DNA of 64,000 nt, from NCBI RefSeq assembly GCF_000429665.1, contig NZ_AUCH01000019.1, positions 22,219-86,218 on the forward strand, read 5' to 3'. This DNA is from Azovibrio restrictus DSM 23866 (lineage in GTDB: Bacteria; Pseudomonadota; Gammaproteobacteria; Burkholderiales; Rhodocyclaceae). Within the stretch, counting starts at the first letter, position 1. The number at the start of each line of letters is the position of its first letter. Below are positions 27,844-35,910 of this stretch, piece by piece. The notes beneath the pieces are model-generated. The model had not been told where the DNA came from. It made no database searches and saw nothing but the letters and a program-made list of their open reading frames with translations. A program made the translations under genes and the position numbers.

Positions 27844-28780
27844 AGGCCATGAGACGCTCGAAGCGGGCCTCCAGCAACGCCTCGGTAGACAGGGCCTGGA
27901 GATGCTTCAGCCCATCCTGGAGCGCCTTCTTCAGGGCGTGGGCCATGGCCCCATGGTCCCGGTGGGCGCCGCCGCAGGGCTCGTGCACGATCTTGTCGAT
28001 CAGCCCCAGGGACTTCAGGCGGGGGGCGGTGATGCCCATGATCTCGGCAGCCTCGGAGGCCTTTTCGGCGCTCTTCCAGAGGATGGAGGCACAGCCTTCG
28101 GGGGAGATCACCGAATAGGTAGAGTTCTGCAGCATCTGCACCACGTCCCCCACGGCGATGGCCAGGGCGCCGCCGGAGCCCCCTTCGCCGATGATGGTGA
28201 CGATGACAGGGGTCTTGAGCCCGGCCATCTCGTAGAGATTGCGGCCGATGGCCTCGGACTGGCCCCGCTCCTCCGCGTCAATGCCGGGATAGGCCCCGGG
28301 GGTATCGACGAAGGTGAACACGGGAATGCGGAATTTCTCCGCCAGTTTCATCAGGCGCAGGGCCTTGCGATAGCCCTCGGGCCGGGGCATGCCGAAGTTG
28401 CGGTAGATCTTTTCCTTGGTGTCGCGCCCCTTCTGGTGGCCGATCACCATGCAGGGCTGACCGTTGAAGCGGGCCAGCCCGCCGACGATGGCCTTGTCGT
28501 CGGCAAAAGCCCGGTCCCCGTGCAGCTCCTCGAAATCCGTGAAGATGTGGGCCACGTAGTCCAGGGTGTAGGGGCGCTGGGGATGACGGGCCACCTGGGC
28601 GATCTGCCAGGGGGTCAGCTTGGCGTAGATTTCCTTGGTCAGGGACTGGCTCTTTTCCGCCAGCCGGTCGATCTCCTCGGATATATCGACGGCCGAGTCT
28701 TCCTGGCCGAAGCGCAGGGCTTCAATCTTGTTCTCCAGCTCGGCAATCGGCTGCTCAAAATCGAGGAAAGTGGTTTTCAT
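27812..28780 (-). CDS. accA: Acetyl-CoA carboxylase carboxyltransferase subunit alpha
   Basis: A 322-residue subunit that, with AccD, transfers CO2 from biotin to acetyl-CoA to make malonyl-CoA. It begins MKTTFLDFEQPIAELE and carries FTDFEELHGDRAFADD, HQKGRDTKEKIYRNFGMP, FVDTPGAYPGIDAEERGQSEAIG and GEGGSGGALAI. The ATG at 28780 fits the family; an upstream extension would be atypical. The upstream gap holds AT-rich palindromes (CCAAAAATTTTGG and GGGGATTTTACCCC) that may be part of its promoter. Confidence 0.97.
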   Translation of the reverse strand: MKTTFLDFEQPIAELENKIEALRFGQEDSAVDISEEIDRLAEKSQSLTKEIYAKLTPWQIAQVARHPQRPYTLDYVAHIFTDFEELHGDRAFADDKAIVGGLARFNGQPCMVIGHQKGRDTKEKIYRNFGMPRPEGYRKALRLMKLAEKFRIPVFTFVDTPGAYPGIDAEERGQSEAIGRNLYEMAGLKTPVIVTIIGEGGSGGALAIAVGDVVQMLQNSTYSVISPEGCASILWKSAEKASEAAEIMGITAPRLKSLGLIDKIVHEPCGGAHRDHGAMAHALKKALQDGLKHLQALSTEALLEARFERLMAYGRFKEQHPR

Positions 28781-28865
28781 CCGGGGGCCAAAAATTTTGG
28801 GAGGCGGGGATTTTACCCCCAAATTTTCCGATTTTCCCGGTTTGCTTCCGGAGGCCCGGCCAGCC

Positions 28866-29507
28866 TCAGCCGTAGCGCCCGCCCACGAAAGGATTGTAGC
28901 GGCGCTCTTCTCCCAGGGTGGACATGGGGCCGTGCCCGGGGATGAAGTCCACCTCGTCGCCCAGGGCAAACAGCTTTTCCTTGATGGAGCGCATCAGATC
29001 GGCATGGCTGCCCTGGGGAAAATCGGTGCGTCCCACGGAACCCTTGAAGAGCACGTCGCCCACCACCACCAGGCGCCCCGGCCGGTCGTGAAACACCACA
29101 TGGCCCGGGGTATGCCCGGGGCAGTGCAGGACTTCCAGCTCCACTTCGCCGAAGCGGACCCGGTCTCCGTCCTGCAACCAGCGGCTGGGCACGAAACTGC
29201 GGCAGGGAGGAAAACCGAACATGCGGCTCTGCTCGGCCATGCCGTCAACCCAGAAGCGGTCGGCCTCGCCCGGCCCCTCCACGGGCAGGCCCAGCCGTTC
29301 GGCCAGCTCCGCCACCCCGCCGGCATGGTCGATGTGGCCATGGGTCACCAGGATCAGGACCGGGGTCAGCTGTTCCCGGGCCAGGGCGGCGAGGATCTGC
29401 TCCACGTCCCCGCCCGGGTCCACCACCGCCGCCTGGCGGCTGGCCTCGCACCAGAGCAGGGTGCAGTTCTGTTCGAAGGGGGTCACGGGAACGATGGTGT
29501 AACGCAT
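28866..29507 (-). CDS. MBL-fold metallo-hydrolase (YcbL/glyoxalase II-like)
   Basis: A 213-residue metallo-beta-lactamase-fold enzyme. The metal motif THGHID-H is at residues 55-61 (H56, H58, D60, H61), followed by CPGHTPGHVVF (third His), GDVLFKGSVGRTD and a terminal HGP. The short length without a C-terminal helical domain fits the YcbL group, related to glyoxalase II hydrolases of thioesters. The true substrate cannot be told from sequence. It lies upstream of accA with about 85 bases between. Confidence 0.88.
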   Translation of the reverse strand: MRYTIVPVTPFEQNCTLLWCEASRQAAVVDPGGDVEQILAALAREQLTPVLILVTHGHIDHAGGVAELAERLGLPVEGPGEADRFWVDGMAEQSRMFGFPPCRSFVPSRWLQDGDRVRFGEVELEVLHCPGHTPGHVVFHDRPGRLVVVGDVLFKGSVGRTDFPQGSHADLMRSIKEKLFALGDEVDFIPGHGPMSTLGEERRYNPFVGGRYG

Positions 29508-29664
29508 GGCGAGAAGCAGATGAGTGACGGGGGCGCCATTATGGCACGGCCGTTTCAGCCCGGCCCGGGGCCCCTGCCCGGTGGCTATCCGGCGCCGGGG
29601 AAAACTGCTATAAACGCGCTTAAATCAAAAAGTTGTATCGCTTTTTTCGAGTGGAGAGACAGGT

Positions 29665-30522
29665 ATGCTCGACCATCCCTTGCAGGAACTGGACGACTGG
29701 GTGGTGTATTTCAGCGAGCGGGAACTGCCTGTCCTGCGCCACACCCGCCGCCAGCTGGAAACCGCCCGGGAAAACATGGATCAGGTGTCGGGCAAGGCCA
29801 TCGCCCGCATCGTGCTCCAGGACCCCCTCATGGCCGTGCGGGTGCTGGCCTACATCCAGCCCCTGACCGGCAAGCGCCTGCACCATGACGTGACCACCAT
29901 CGCCGGGGCCATCATGATGCTGGGCATAGAACCCTTCTTCAAACGCTTCGAACAGCTTTCCACCCTGGAAGACACGCTCAAGGGCTGCCCGCCCCAGGCC
30001 CTGCTGGGGGCCCTGCAGGTCATCCGCCGGGCCCAGCAGGCCTCCCACTACGCCCAGGAATGGGCCATCTGGCGCGTGGACGTGAATGTGGAGGAGGTGA
30101 CCCTGGCCGCCCTGCTGCATGATCTGGCCGAAATCCTGCTGTACTGCTTCGCGCCCCAACTGGCCCTGCGCATCCGCGAGATGCAGACGCTCAACCCGCA
30201 GTTACGCAGCCAGAGCGCCCAGGAACAGGTCCTGGGCATCCGCCTGCAGGACATCCAGACCGCCCTGTGCAAGGCCTGGCACCTGCCCGACCTGCTCCTG
30301 AAGCTGATCGACGACGAACACGCGGAACAACCCCGGGTCAGGAACGTGGTGCTGGCCGTCAACCTGGCCCGGCACCTGGCCCACGGCTGGCACGACACGG
30401 CCCTCCCGGACGACCTGAAGGCCATCGCCCAGCTGCTCAACCTGTCCGAAGAAGCCCTGGGCCAGCGCCTGGGCCTGGCGCCCCCGGAGAGCGGCCCCAT
30501 CGAGCCGCCTCAGCCGCAATAG
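29665..30522 (+). CDS. HDOD-domain signalling protein
   Basis: A 285-residue protein whose central region (about 40-230) matches the HDOD domain: ARIVLQDPLMAVRVLAYIQ, ALLHDLAEILLYCFAPQL and later helices. HDOD proteins are catalytically uncertain relatives of HD phosphohydrolases, often in signalling. The ATG at 29665 follows a GGAGAGACAGG ribosome-binding region, and a TATAAA-like -10 lies at about 29609. It converges with the MFS/41-residue gene pair. Confidence 0.87.
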   Translation: MLDHPLQELDDWVVYFSERELPVLRHTRRQLETARENMDQVSGKAIARIVLQDPLMAVRVLAYIQPLTGKRLHHDVTTIAGAIMMLGIEPFFKRFEQLSTLEDTLKGCPPQALLGALQVIRRAQQASHYAQEWAIWRVDVNVEEVTLAALLHDLAEILLYCFAPQLALRIREMQTLNPQLRSQSAQEQVLGIRLQDIQTALCKAWHLPDLLLKLIDDEHAEQPRVRNVVLAVNLARHLAHGWHDTALPDDLKAIAQLLNLSEEALGQRLGLAPPESGPIEPPQPQ

Positions 30523-30635
30523 CGCAGGTTCTGCCAGTCAAAGAGCAGCTCCGGCATCTGGTAAGCCAGGAACAGCCGGTACAGGAGCCAGGCAAACAGC
30601 AGCCCCAGGAGCAGCCAGGCCAGCCGCCGCTTCAC
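30510..30635 (-). CDS. Small one-TM membrane protein, 41 residues
   Basis: A GTG start at 30635 overlaps the stop of the MFS transporter gene (GTGA) and opens a 41-residue frame: MKRRLAWLLLGLLFAWLLYR then LFLAYQMPELLFDWQNLRYCG. It has a basic N-terminus, one hydrophobic segment (about residues 5-25) and a polar end. Its last bases overlap the 3' end of the convergent HDOD gene. The coupling to the transporter and the good membrane profile favour a real gene, but no family is recognised and chance cannot be excluded. Confidence 0.5.
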   Translation of the reverse strand: MKRRLAWLLLGLLFAWLLYRLFLAYQMPELLFDWQNLRYCG

Positions 30636-31837
30636 GCCCGGGCCTCCTGCCCGGCCAGGGGCTGCTCCCGGATCGGCCAGGCCAGGAGCGCCGCCACCAG
30701 GGAGAGCCCGAGCACCAGGCCCCAGGCCAGGCCATAGGAGCCGGTCTGGTCGAAGATTCGGCCGCCCAGCCAGGCCCCCAGGAAACTACCCAGCTGGTGT
30801 CCCAGGAACACCACGCCGCTCAACATGGACATGTAGCGCAGCCCGAAGATCTGGGCCACCAGGCCGTTGGTGAGGGGCACCGTGCCCAGCCACAAGAGGC
30901 CCATGGCGGCGGCAAACAGCCAGACCCCGGGCAGCCCCGCCGGAATGCCCAGGAACGCCAGCACCGCCACGGCACGCAGGGCATAGATCGCCACCAGCAG
31001 GTTCTTCTTGCTGTACAGCCCGCCCCACCAGCCGAACAGGAAGGAGCCGGCCACGTTGCAGAGCCCGATCAGGGCCACCGCCGTCATGCCCACGTTGGCG
31101 CTGTATCCGGCATCCACCAGGTAGGCGGGCAGATGCAGCATGATGAAGGCGGTCTGGAAGCCGCACACGAAGTAGCTCCAGAACAGCAGATGAAAGCTCC
31201 GCTCCCCCCCGGCCTGGCGCAAGGCCTGGCCCGGGGACTGGGAAGCGCCGGCAGGAATCTGGGCGGGACCGTCGGCCAGGGCCGCCGCCAGGGGAACGAT
31301 CAGGGCTATGCCCAGGGCCAGGAACACCAGGGCCAGTTGCCAGCCGTGGGCGCTGATCAGGGCCTGGCCCACGGGCAGCACGGCAAACTGCCCGAAGGAG
31401 CCGCCCGCCCCCACCACTCCCAGGGCCAGGCTGCGCCGCGCCGGCGCCACATGCCGCCCCACCACGCCCATCACCACGGCAAAGGTGGTACCGGAGAGCC
31501 CCAGCCCCACCAGCAACCCGGCGGAGACATCGAACAGGGCCTCGCTGCCCCCCAGGGCCATGCCCAGCAGGCCGAGCAGATACAGCAGGGCGGAAACCAC
31601 CAGGGTGCGCCCCGCTCCCAGCCGGTCGGCAAAGGCACCGGCAAAGGGGGACGCCAGCCCCCACACCAGGTTCTGCAGGGCGATGGCGAAGGAAAAGACC
31701 TCGCGGCTCCAGCCCTGGCCCTGGGTGATGGGCTGCAGGAACAGCCCGGCCGTGTGCCGGACCCCCATGGACAGGGTGAGGATCAGGCAGGCGCAGGTGA
31801 TGATGAGGGCGGGGGTACGCCAGCGGGCAGGCAGCAT
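30632..31837 (-). CDS. MFS transporter
   Basis: A 401-residue protein with about 12 hydrophobic segments. The motif GAFADRLGAGRTL after the second segment is the Major Facilitator motif A. The layout (VRHTAGLFLQPITQGQGWSREVFSFA at the start, GWWGGLYSKKNLL in the middle) resembles the oxalate/formate- or monocarboxylate-type MFS proteins. The substrate is unknown. It is divergent from the kdp-like genes, and the 41-residue gene is coupled to its stop. Confidence 0.9.
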   Translation of the reverse strand: MLPARWRTPALIITCACLILTLSMGVRHTAGLFLQPITQGQGWSREVFSFAIALQNLVWGLASPFAGAFADRLGAGRTLVVSALLYLLGLLGMALGGSEALFDVSAGLLVGLGLSGTTFAVVMGVVGRHVAPARRSLALGVVGAGGSFGQFAVLPVGQALISAHGWQLALVFLALGIALIVPLAAALADGPAQIPAGASQSPGQALRQAGGERSFHLLFWSYFVCGFQTAFIMLHLPAYLVDAGYSANVGMTAVALIGLCNVAGSFLFGWWGGLYSKKNLLVAIYALRAVAVLAFLGIPAGLPGVWLFAAAMGLLWLGTVPLTNGLVAQIFGLRYMSMLSGVVFLGHQLGSFLGAWLGGRIFDQTGSYGLAWGLVLGLSLVAALLAWPIREQPLAGQEARA

Positions 31838-31884
31838 GGAGAGCGGGAACGGGCAAAACGGCGATGATAAGACCAGCCCCCCAA

Positions 31885-31903
31885 TTTTTACGAATTCTTA
31901 ACG
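31885..31903 (+). promoter_or_regulatory. Motif shared with the trkH upstream region (possible KdpE site)
   Basis: TTTTTACGAATTCTTAACG lies 45 bases before the 38-residue gene that precedes the kdpD-like gene. A 19-base sequence with 16 identities is found in the same orientation upstream of trkH (35841-35859, minus strand). The T-rich form is like the known KdpE-binding T-tracts of E. coli. The function is inferred. Confidence 0.4.
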
Positions 31904-31947
31904 CCCCATGGCTTACCTTGCGCCTGAAAGCCCCACCTGCCCCGACC

Positions 31948-32064
31948 ATGGAAGACCTGCTCCACTTTCTCTCCGCCCTGCTGGTCATTTTTGCCCCGCT
32001 GCTCTTGGTCGCCTGGCTGCTGCAGCGCAAGGGCCGGAAAACCCCCGGCCGCTTGCTAGACTAG
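31948..32064 (+). CDS. Small membrane protein preceding the kdpD-like gene, 38 residues
   Basis: A 38-residue frame, MEDLLHFLSALLVIFAPLLL then VAWLLQRKGRKTPGRLLD: one hydrophobic segment (about 4-24) and a basic cytoplasmic tail, ending 5 bases before the ATG of the kinase gene. Codons use G or C in third position like the neighbours. Its size, topology and place recall KdpF, the small subunit of the Kdp ATPase, but no kdpABC is present and there is no clear sequence match. The ribosome-binding site is weak. Confidence 0.5.
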   Translation: MEDLLHFLSALLVIFAPLLLVAWLLQRKGRKTPGRLLD

Positions 32065-32069
32065 GCCCC

Positions 32070-33575
32070 ATGCATCTCCACCGCCCTGCGGGCCCCGGGC
32101 CCGCCCCCGCCTATCTGTGGGCCGCCGCCGCCGTGACCGGGGTGGCCCTGCTGGCCCTGCCCCTGCGGGACCGCCTGGATCTGGCCAACATCATCATGCT
32201 GTTCCTCCTGGCCGTGCTGCTGGCTGCCGTGCGCCTGGGCCGGGGGCCCGGCATCCTGGCGGCCTTCCTGTCCGTGGCGGCCTTCAATTTCTTCTTCGTG
32301 CATCCCCGCCTCACCTTCGCCGTGAGCGACATGCAATACCTGCTCACCTTTGCCGTGATGCTGGCCGTGGCCCTGATCACCACCCACCTGACCACCGACC
32401 TGAGCCGACAGGCGGAAGTGGCCCGGGGCCGGGAACTGCGCATGACGGCCCTGTACGAAATGGCTCGGGACCTGTCCGCCGCCCTGAGCCTGGAACAGAT
32501 ACAGGAGATCGTCAGCCATTTCGTACGCCGGGGCTTCCAGTCCGAGGCCCGCCTGCTGCTGCCCGACACGGCGGAAGCGCTGCAGCTCTTCCCGCCGGGG
32601 AACCCCGCCGCCGCCCCTCCCCTCGCCCTGGCCAGGGACAGCGCCCGCACCGGCCAGCCTCTAACTGGGGACGGCTGGCATCTGCAGCCCCTGAAATCAC
32701 CGATGCGCCTCCGGGGCATCCTGGCCCTGGCGGTGGGACCCGGCCCCTGGCAGGAAACCCCAGAACAGCAGCAGCTGCTGGAAACCGGAGCCTCCCTGGT
32801 GGCCATCGCCCTGGAACGGGTGCATTACATCCAGGTGGCCCAGGAAGCCCAGTTGCAGATGGAGTCGGAACGCCTGCGCAACTCCCTCCTGGGGGCCCTC
32901 TCCCACGATCTGCGTACCCCCCTCACGGCCCTGGTGGGGCTGGCCGATTCCCTGGTGCTGGCCGGCCACCTGCCCCGGGAGGAGGAAGAGCTGGCCCAGG
33001 CCATCCGCGAAGAGGCCCTGCGCACCAGCGCCTTGGTGAACAATCTGCTGGACATGGCCCGCCTGCAGTCGGGCCCGGTGACTCTGAGAAAGGAATGGCA
33101 GCCCCTGGAAGAGGTCCTGGGAGCGGCCCTGCAGGCCCGGGCGCCCCAACTGGCGGGCCACCAGGTCCGGGTGGAGCTGGCGGCGGACCTGCCCCTGCTC
33201 GAACTGGATGCGGTGCTCATGGAGCGGGTGTTCTGCAACCTGCTGGAAAATGCAGCCAAGTACACGCCCCCCGGCAGCACCGTGACGATCCGGGCGGAAC
33301 CGGACCCCTGCCAGGCCGACCGGGTCTGCATCCAGTTATGCGACAACGGCCCCGGCCTGCCCCCGGGCCGGGAACAGCAGCTGTTCGAAAAGTTCACCCG
33401 GGGCCGGGATGAATCGGCCATCCCCGGCGTTGGTCTGGGGCTGGCCATCGTGCGCAGCATCGTCGAAGCCCACCAGGGCAGGATCGAGGCCGGGAATCTG
33501 CCGGAAGGCGGCGCCTGCTTCAGCATCCGCCTGCCCGTGGGAAATCCCCCGGCCCTGCCCCAGGAGGAAGCATGA
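32070..33575 (+). CDS. KdpD-like sensor kinase lacking the N-terminal Kdp sensor domain
   Basis: A 501-residue kinase equal to the C-terminal half of KdpD. A four-helix DUF4118 membrane domain at about 18-108 (AAFNFFFVHPRLTFAVSD is typical of KdpD) is followed by a GAF-like region, the HisKA box with H279 (LLGALSHDLRTPLTAL), and an ATPase domain (NLLENAAKY, DNGPGLP, GVGLGLAIVRSI). The roughly 400-residue KdpD sensor/USP part is absent. A longer start at 31908 exists, but that extension looks like a frame shadow of the 38-residue gene. Its neighbours are a KdpE-like regulator and trkH, suggesting control of K+ uptake. Confidence 0.88.
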   Translation: MHLHRPAGPGPAPAYLWAAAAVTGVALLALPLRDRLDLANIIMLFLLAVLLAAVRLGRGPGILAAFLSVAAFNFFFVHPRLTFAVSDMQYLLTFAVMLAVALITTHLTTDLSRQAEVARGRELRMTALYEMARDLSAALSLEQIQEIVSHFVRRGFQSEARLLLPDTAEALQLFPPGNPAAAPPLALARDSARTGQPLTGDGWHLQPLKSPMRLRGILALAVGPGPWQETPEQQQLLETGASLVAIALERVHYIQVAQEAQLQMESERLRNSLLGALSHDLRTPLTALVGLADSLVLAGHLPREEEELAQAIREEALRTSALVNNLLDMARLQSGPVTLRKEWQPLEEVLGAALQARAPQLAGHQVRVELAADLPLLELDAVLMERVFCNLLENAAKYTPPGSTVTIRAEPDPCQADRVCIQLCDNGPGLPPGREQQLFEKFTRGRDESAIPGVGLGLAIVRSIVEAHQGRIEAGNLPEGGACFSIRLPVGNPPALPQEEA

Positions 33576-34285
33576 GCAACACCAGACCCATCCCGGCCGA
33601 GGGCCCTGCCCCGGTGGTCCTGATCGTCGAGGACGAGCCCCAGATCCGCCGCTTCCTGCGCGCCGCCCTGGAATCCGAAGGCTGCCAGACCCATGAAACC
33701 GACACCCTGGCCCGGGGCCTGATCGAAGCCGGTACCCGCAAGCCCGACCTGCTGATCCTCGACCTGGGCCTGCCGGACGGGGACGGCATCGAGCTGATCC
33801 GGGAGCTGCGCAGCTGGTCCGGCCTGCCGGTTCTGGTGCTGTCGGCCCGGACCGACGAGGCCGACAAGGTCCAGGCCCTGGATGCGGGCGCCGACGATTA
33901 CCTGGGCAAACCTTTCGGTATCCCCGAACTCCTGGCCCGGGTCCGGGCCTTGTTACGCCGCGCCCATCGGGGCCAGGAGGCGGGGCCGGTGTTTGCCTTC
34001 GGCCAGATCGAAGTGGACCTGGCCCAGCGCCTGGTGCGTCGGGCCGGAGAGACCGTGCATCTGACCCCCATCGAATACCGGCTGCTCACCCTGCTGGTGG
34101 CCAACGCCGGCCGGGTGCTCACCCACCGCCAGTTACTCAGCGAAGTCTGGGGCCCCAACCACGTGGAGCATGCCCACTACCTGCGGGTGTACATGGCGGG
34201 GTTGCGGCGCAAGCTGGAGGACAACCCCACCCTGCCCCGCCACATCCGCACCGAATCCGGGGTCGGCTACCGCTTCGTCGCCTGA
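33572..34285 (+). CDS. KdpE-like response regulator
   Basis: A 237-residue OmpR/PhoB-type regulator: receiver domain with E20-D21, phosphorylation site D64 (LLILDLGLPDGDG) and Lys in LGKPF, then a winged helix at about 140-235 (HLTPIEYRLLTLLVANAGRVLTHRQLLSEVWG is the KdpE pattern). It overlaps the kinase stop (ATGA). It converges on trkH, the probable target together with its own operon. Confidence 0.92.
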   Translation: MSNTRPIPAEGPAPVVLIVEDEPQIRRFLRAALESEGCQTHETDTLARGLIEAGTRKPDLLILDLGLPDGDGIELIRELRSWSGLPVLVLSARTDEADKVQALDAGADDYLGKPFGIPELLARVRALLRRAHRGQEAGPVFAFGQIEVDLAQRLVRRAGETVHLTPIEYRLLTLLVANAGRVLTHRQLLSEVWGPNHVEHAHYLRVYMAGLRRKLEDNPTLPRHIRTESGVGYRFVA

Positions 34286-34294
34286 AGCCCGCCC

Positions 34295-35743
34295 TCAGCT
34301 GCGCCAGAAGCGGGGCGAGAACAGGACCAGCACGGTAAAGAGTTCCAGCCGCCCCATGAGCATGGAGAGCACCAGGGTCCATTTACCCGTGTCGGTAACC
34401 GCGCCAAAGCCGCTGCTCACCTCCCCCAATCCCAGCCCCAGATTGTTGATGGTCCCCACCACGGCGGAAAAGGCGGTTTCCTGATTCATCCCGGTGGCCG
34501 TCAGGATCAGCATGAACAGGGCAAATACGGCGATATAGACGGCAAAGAAGGCCCACACGGCACTGGTCACCCGGGCATCCACGGAACGGTTGCCGAGCTT
34601 GATGGGGATCACCGCCTGGGGATGGATCAGCAGCTGCACTTCCCGGTTGCCCTGCTTGAGCAGGAGCATGAAGCGCATCACCTTGATCCCCCCGGCCGTG
34701 GACCCGGCACAGCCGCCCACGATGCTGATGAAGAGCAGCAACACCTGGGCCGCCACCGGCCAGTTGTAATAGTCGGAAGACGACAGGCCGGTGTTGGTGA
34801 TGAAGGTGGCCACCTGGAAAAAGGCCAGGCGCAGGGCCGTCCCCAGGGGCATGCTACTGCCGGTGACGAGCAGGAGGGCCACCAGGACCAGGGCCAGGCC
34901 GATGATGCCCAGGTAGAACAGGTTTTCCTCGTCCAGCAGGTAGGGGCGCAGGCTGCGTCCATGCCAGACCATGAAGTGCAGGGCGAAATTGACCCCGGAC
35001 AGGATCATGAAGAACGCCCCCAGGTTTTCCAGAATGGGATTCTGGAAATGCCCCATGCTCGCATCATGGGTGGAAAAGCCGCCGGTGGAGATGGTGGCAA
35101 AGCTGTGGCAGATGGCGTCGAAGGCCGACATCCCGCCCCACCAGTAAGCCAGGGCGCAGAGCAGGGTCAGCCCCACATAGATGTACCAGAGGGATTTGGC
35201 GGTGTCGGCGATGCGCGGCGTCAGCTTGGCATCCTTGATGGGCCCGGGGGTCTCGGCCCGATACAGCTGCATGCCGCCGATCCCCAGGGCCGGCAGGATG
35301 GCCACCACCAGCACCACGATGCCCATCCCGCCCAGCCAGTTGAGCTGCTGCCGGTAATAGCGGATGGACAGGGGCAGTTCGTCTATCCCGCTCAGCACCG
35401 TGGCCCCCGTGGTGGTCAGCCCCGACATGCTCTCGAACATGGCGTCGGTGAAGTCCATGTGGGGCGAGGTGGCCAGCATCAGGGGCAGCGCCCCGGCCAG
35501 GGCCACCAGCACCCAGAAGGCCGTGGCGATCACGAAGCCATCCCGGGTGCGCAGATTGCCCCGGTACTGGCGCACGGGCAGCCACAGCATGGCACCCAGC
35601 CCCAGGATCAGCACGAAGGCGAACAGGAAAGGCTGCTGCTCCCCATCCCCGGCCCAGAGCGCCAGCAGCCAGGGCGGCAACAGGGTGAAGCTGAAAACCA
35701 CGAGAAACAGTCCCAGGACACGCAGCACGTGTCGATATTGCAT
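34295..35743 (-). CDS. trkH: Trk/Ktr potassium transporter membrane subunit
   Basis: A 482-residue integral membrane protein with the four repeated pore motifs of the TrkH/KtrB family: SMSGLTTTGATVL, FATISTGGFSTHD, FITNTGLSSSDYYN and TINNLGLGLGEV. It takes up K+ driven by ion gradients, normally with a cytosolic TrkA partner, which is not in the window. The ATG at 35743 (MQYRHVLRVLGLF) fits the family better than the upstream 35794. It converges with the KdpE-like gene. Confidence 0.95.
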   Translation of the reverse strand: MQYRHVLRVLGLFLVVFSFTLLPPWLLALWAGDGEQQPFLFAFVLILGLGAMLWLPVRQYRGNLRTRDGFVIATAFWVLVALAGALPLMLATSPHMDFTDAMFESMSGLTTTGATVLSGIDELPLSIRYYRQQLNWLGGMGIVVLVVAILPALGIGGMQLYRAETPGPIKDAKLTPRIADTAKSLWYIYVGLTLLCALAYWWGGMSAFDAICHSFATISTGGFSTHDASMGHFQNPILENLGAFFMILSGVNFALHFMVWHGRSLRPYLLDEENLFYLGIIGLALVLVALLLVTGSSMPLGTALRLAFFQVATFITNTGLSSSDYYNWPVAAQVLLLFISIVGGCAGSTAGGIKVMRFMLLLKQGNREVQLLIHPQAVIPIKLGNRSVDARVTSAVWAFFAVYIAVFALFMLILTATGMNQETAFSAVVGTINNLGLGLGEVSSGFGAVTDTGKWTLVLSMLMGRLELFTVLVLFSPRFWRS

Positions 35744-35840
35744 GCGCCCTCCGGCAGTCGATGAAAACGGTCCGGCCTTGCCGGGGACCGCCATCCTGGG
35801 AGAAGCAGGCTAAAGATCGTGCTAAGAATCCGGGAGCTGC

Positions 35841-35859
35841 CGTTAAGAAAACATAAAAA
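35841..35859 (-). promoter_or_regulatory. Motif upstream of trkH, similar to that at 31885-31903
   Basis: Read on the minus strand it is TTTTTATGTTTTCTTAACG, 98 bases before the trkH ATG. It matches 16 of 19 bases of the motif before the kdpD-like operon. Caution: its T-run is also the T-run of the terminator of the Bax-inhibitor gene, so part of the match may be coincidental. Confidence 0.35.
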
Positions 35860-35887
35860 AGGCGGAATCCCTTTTCAGGACTCCGCC
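35855..35887 (-). terminator. Terminator after the Bax-inhibitor-like gene
   Basis: On the minus strand GGCGGAGTCC/GGATTCCGCC (a near-perfect 10-bp stem) is followed by a six-T run, 24 bases past the stop codon. Confidence 0.85.
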
Positions 35888-35910
35888 CCTTGCCCGGCCA
35901 TGGACGAGGA

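Noticed and set aside
31908..32069. N-terminal extension of the KdpD-like kinase from ATG 31908
   Set aside because: The extra 54 residues are Pro/Ala-rich shadow sequence of the 38-residue membrane frame. The ATG at 32070 leads directly into the first membrane domain.
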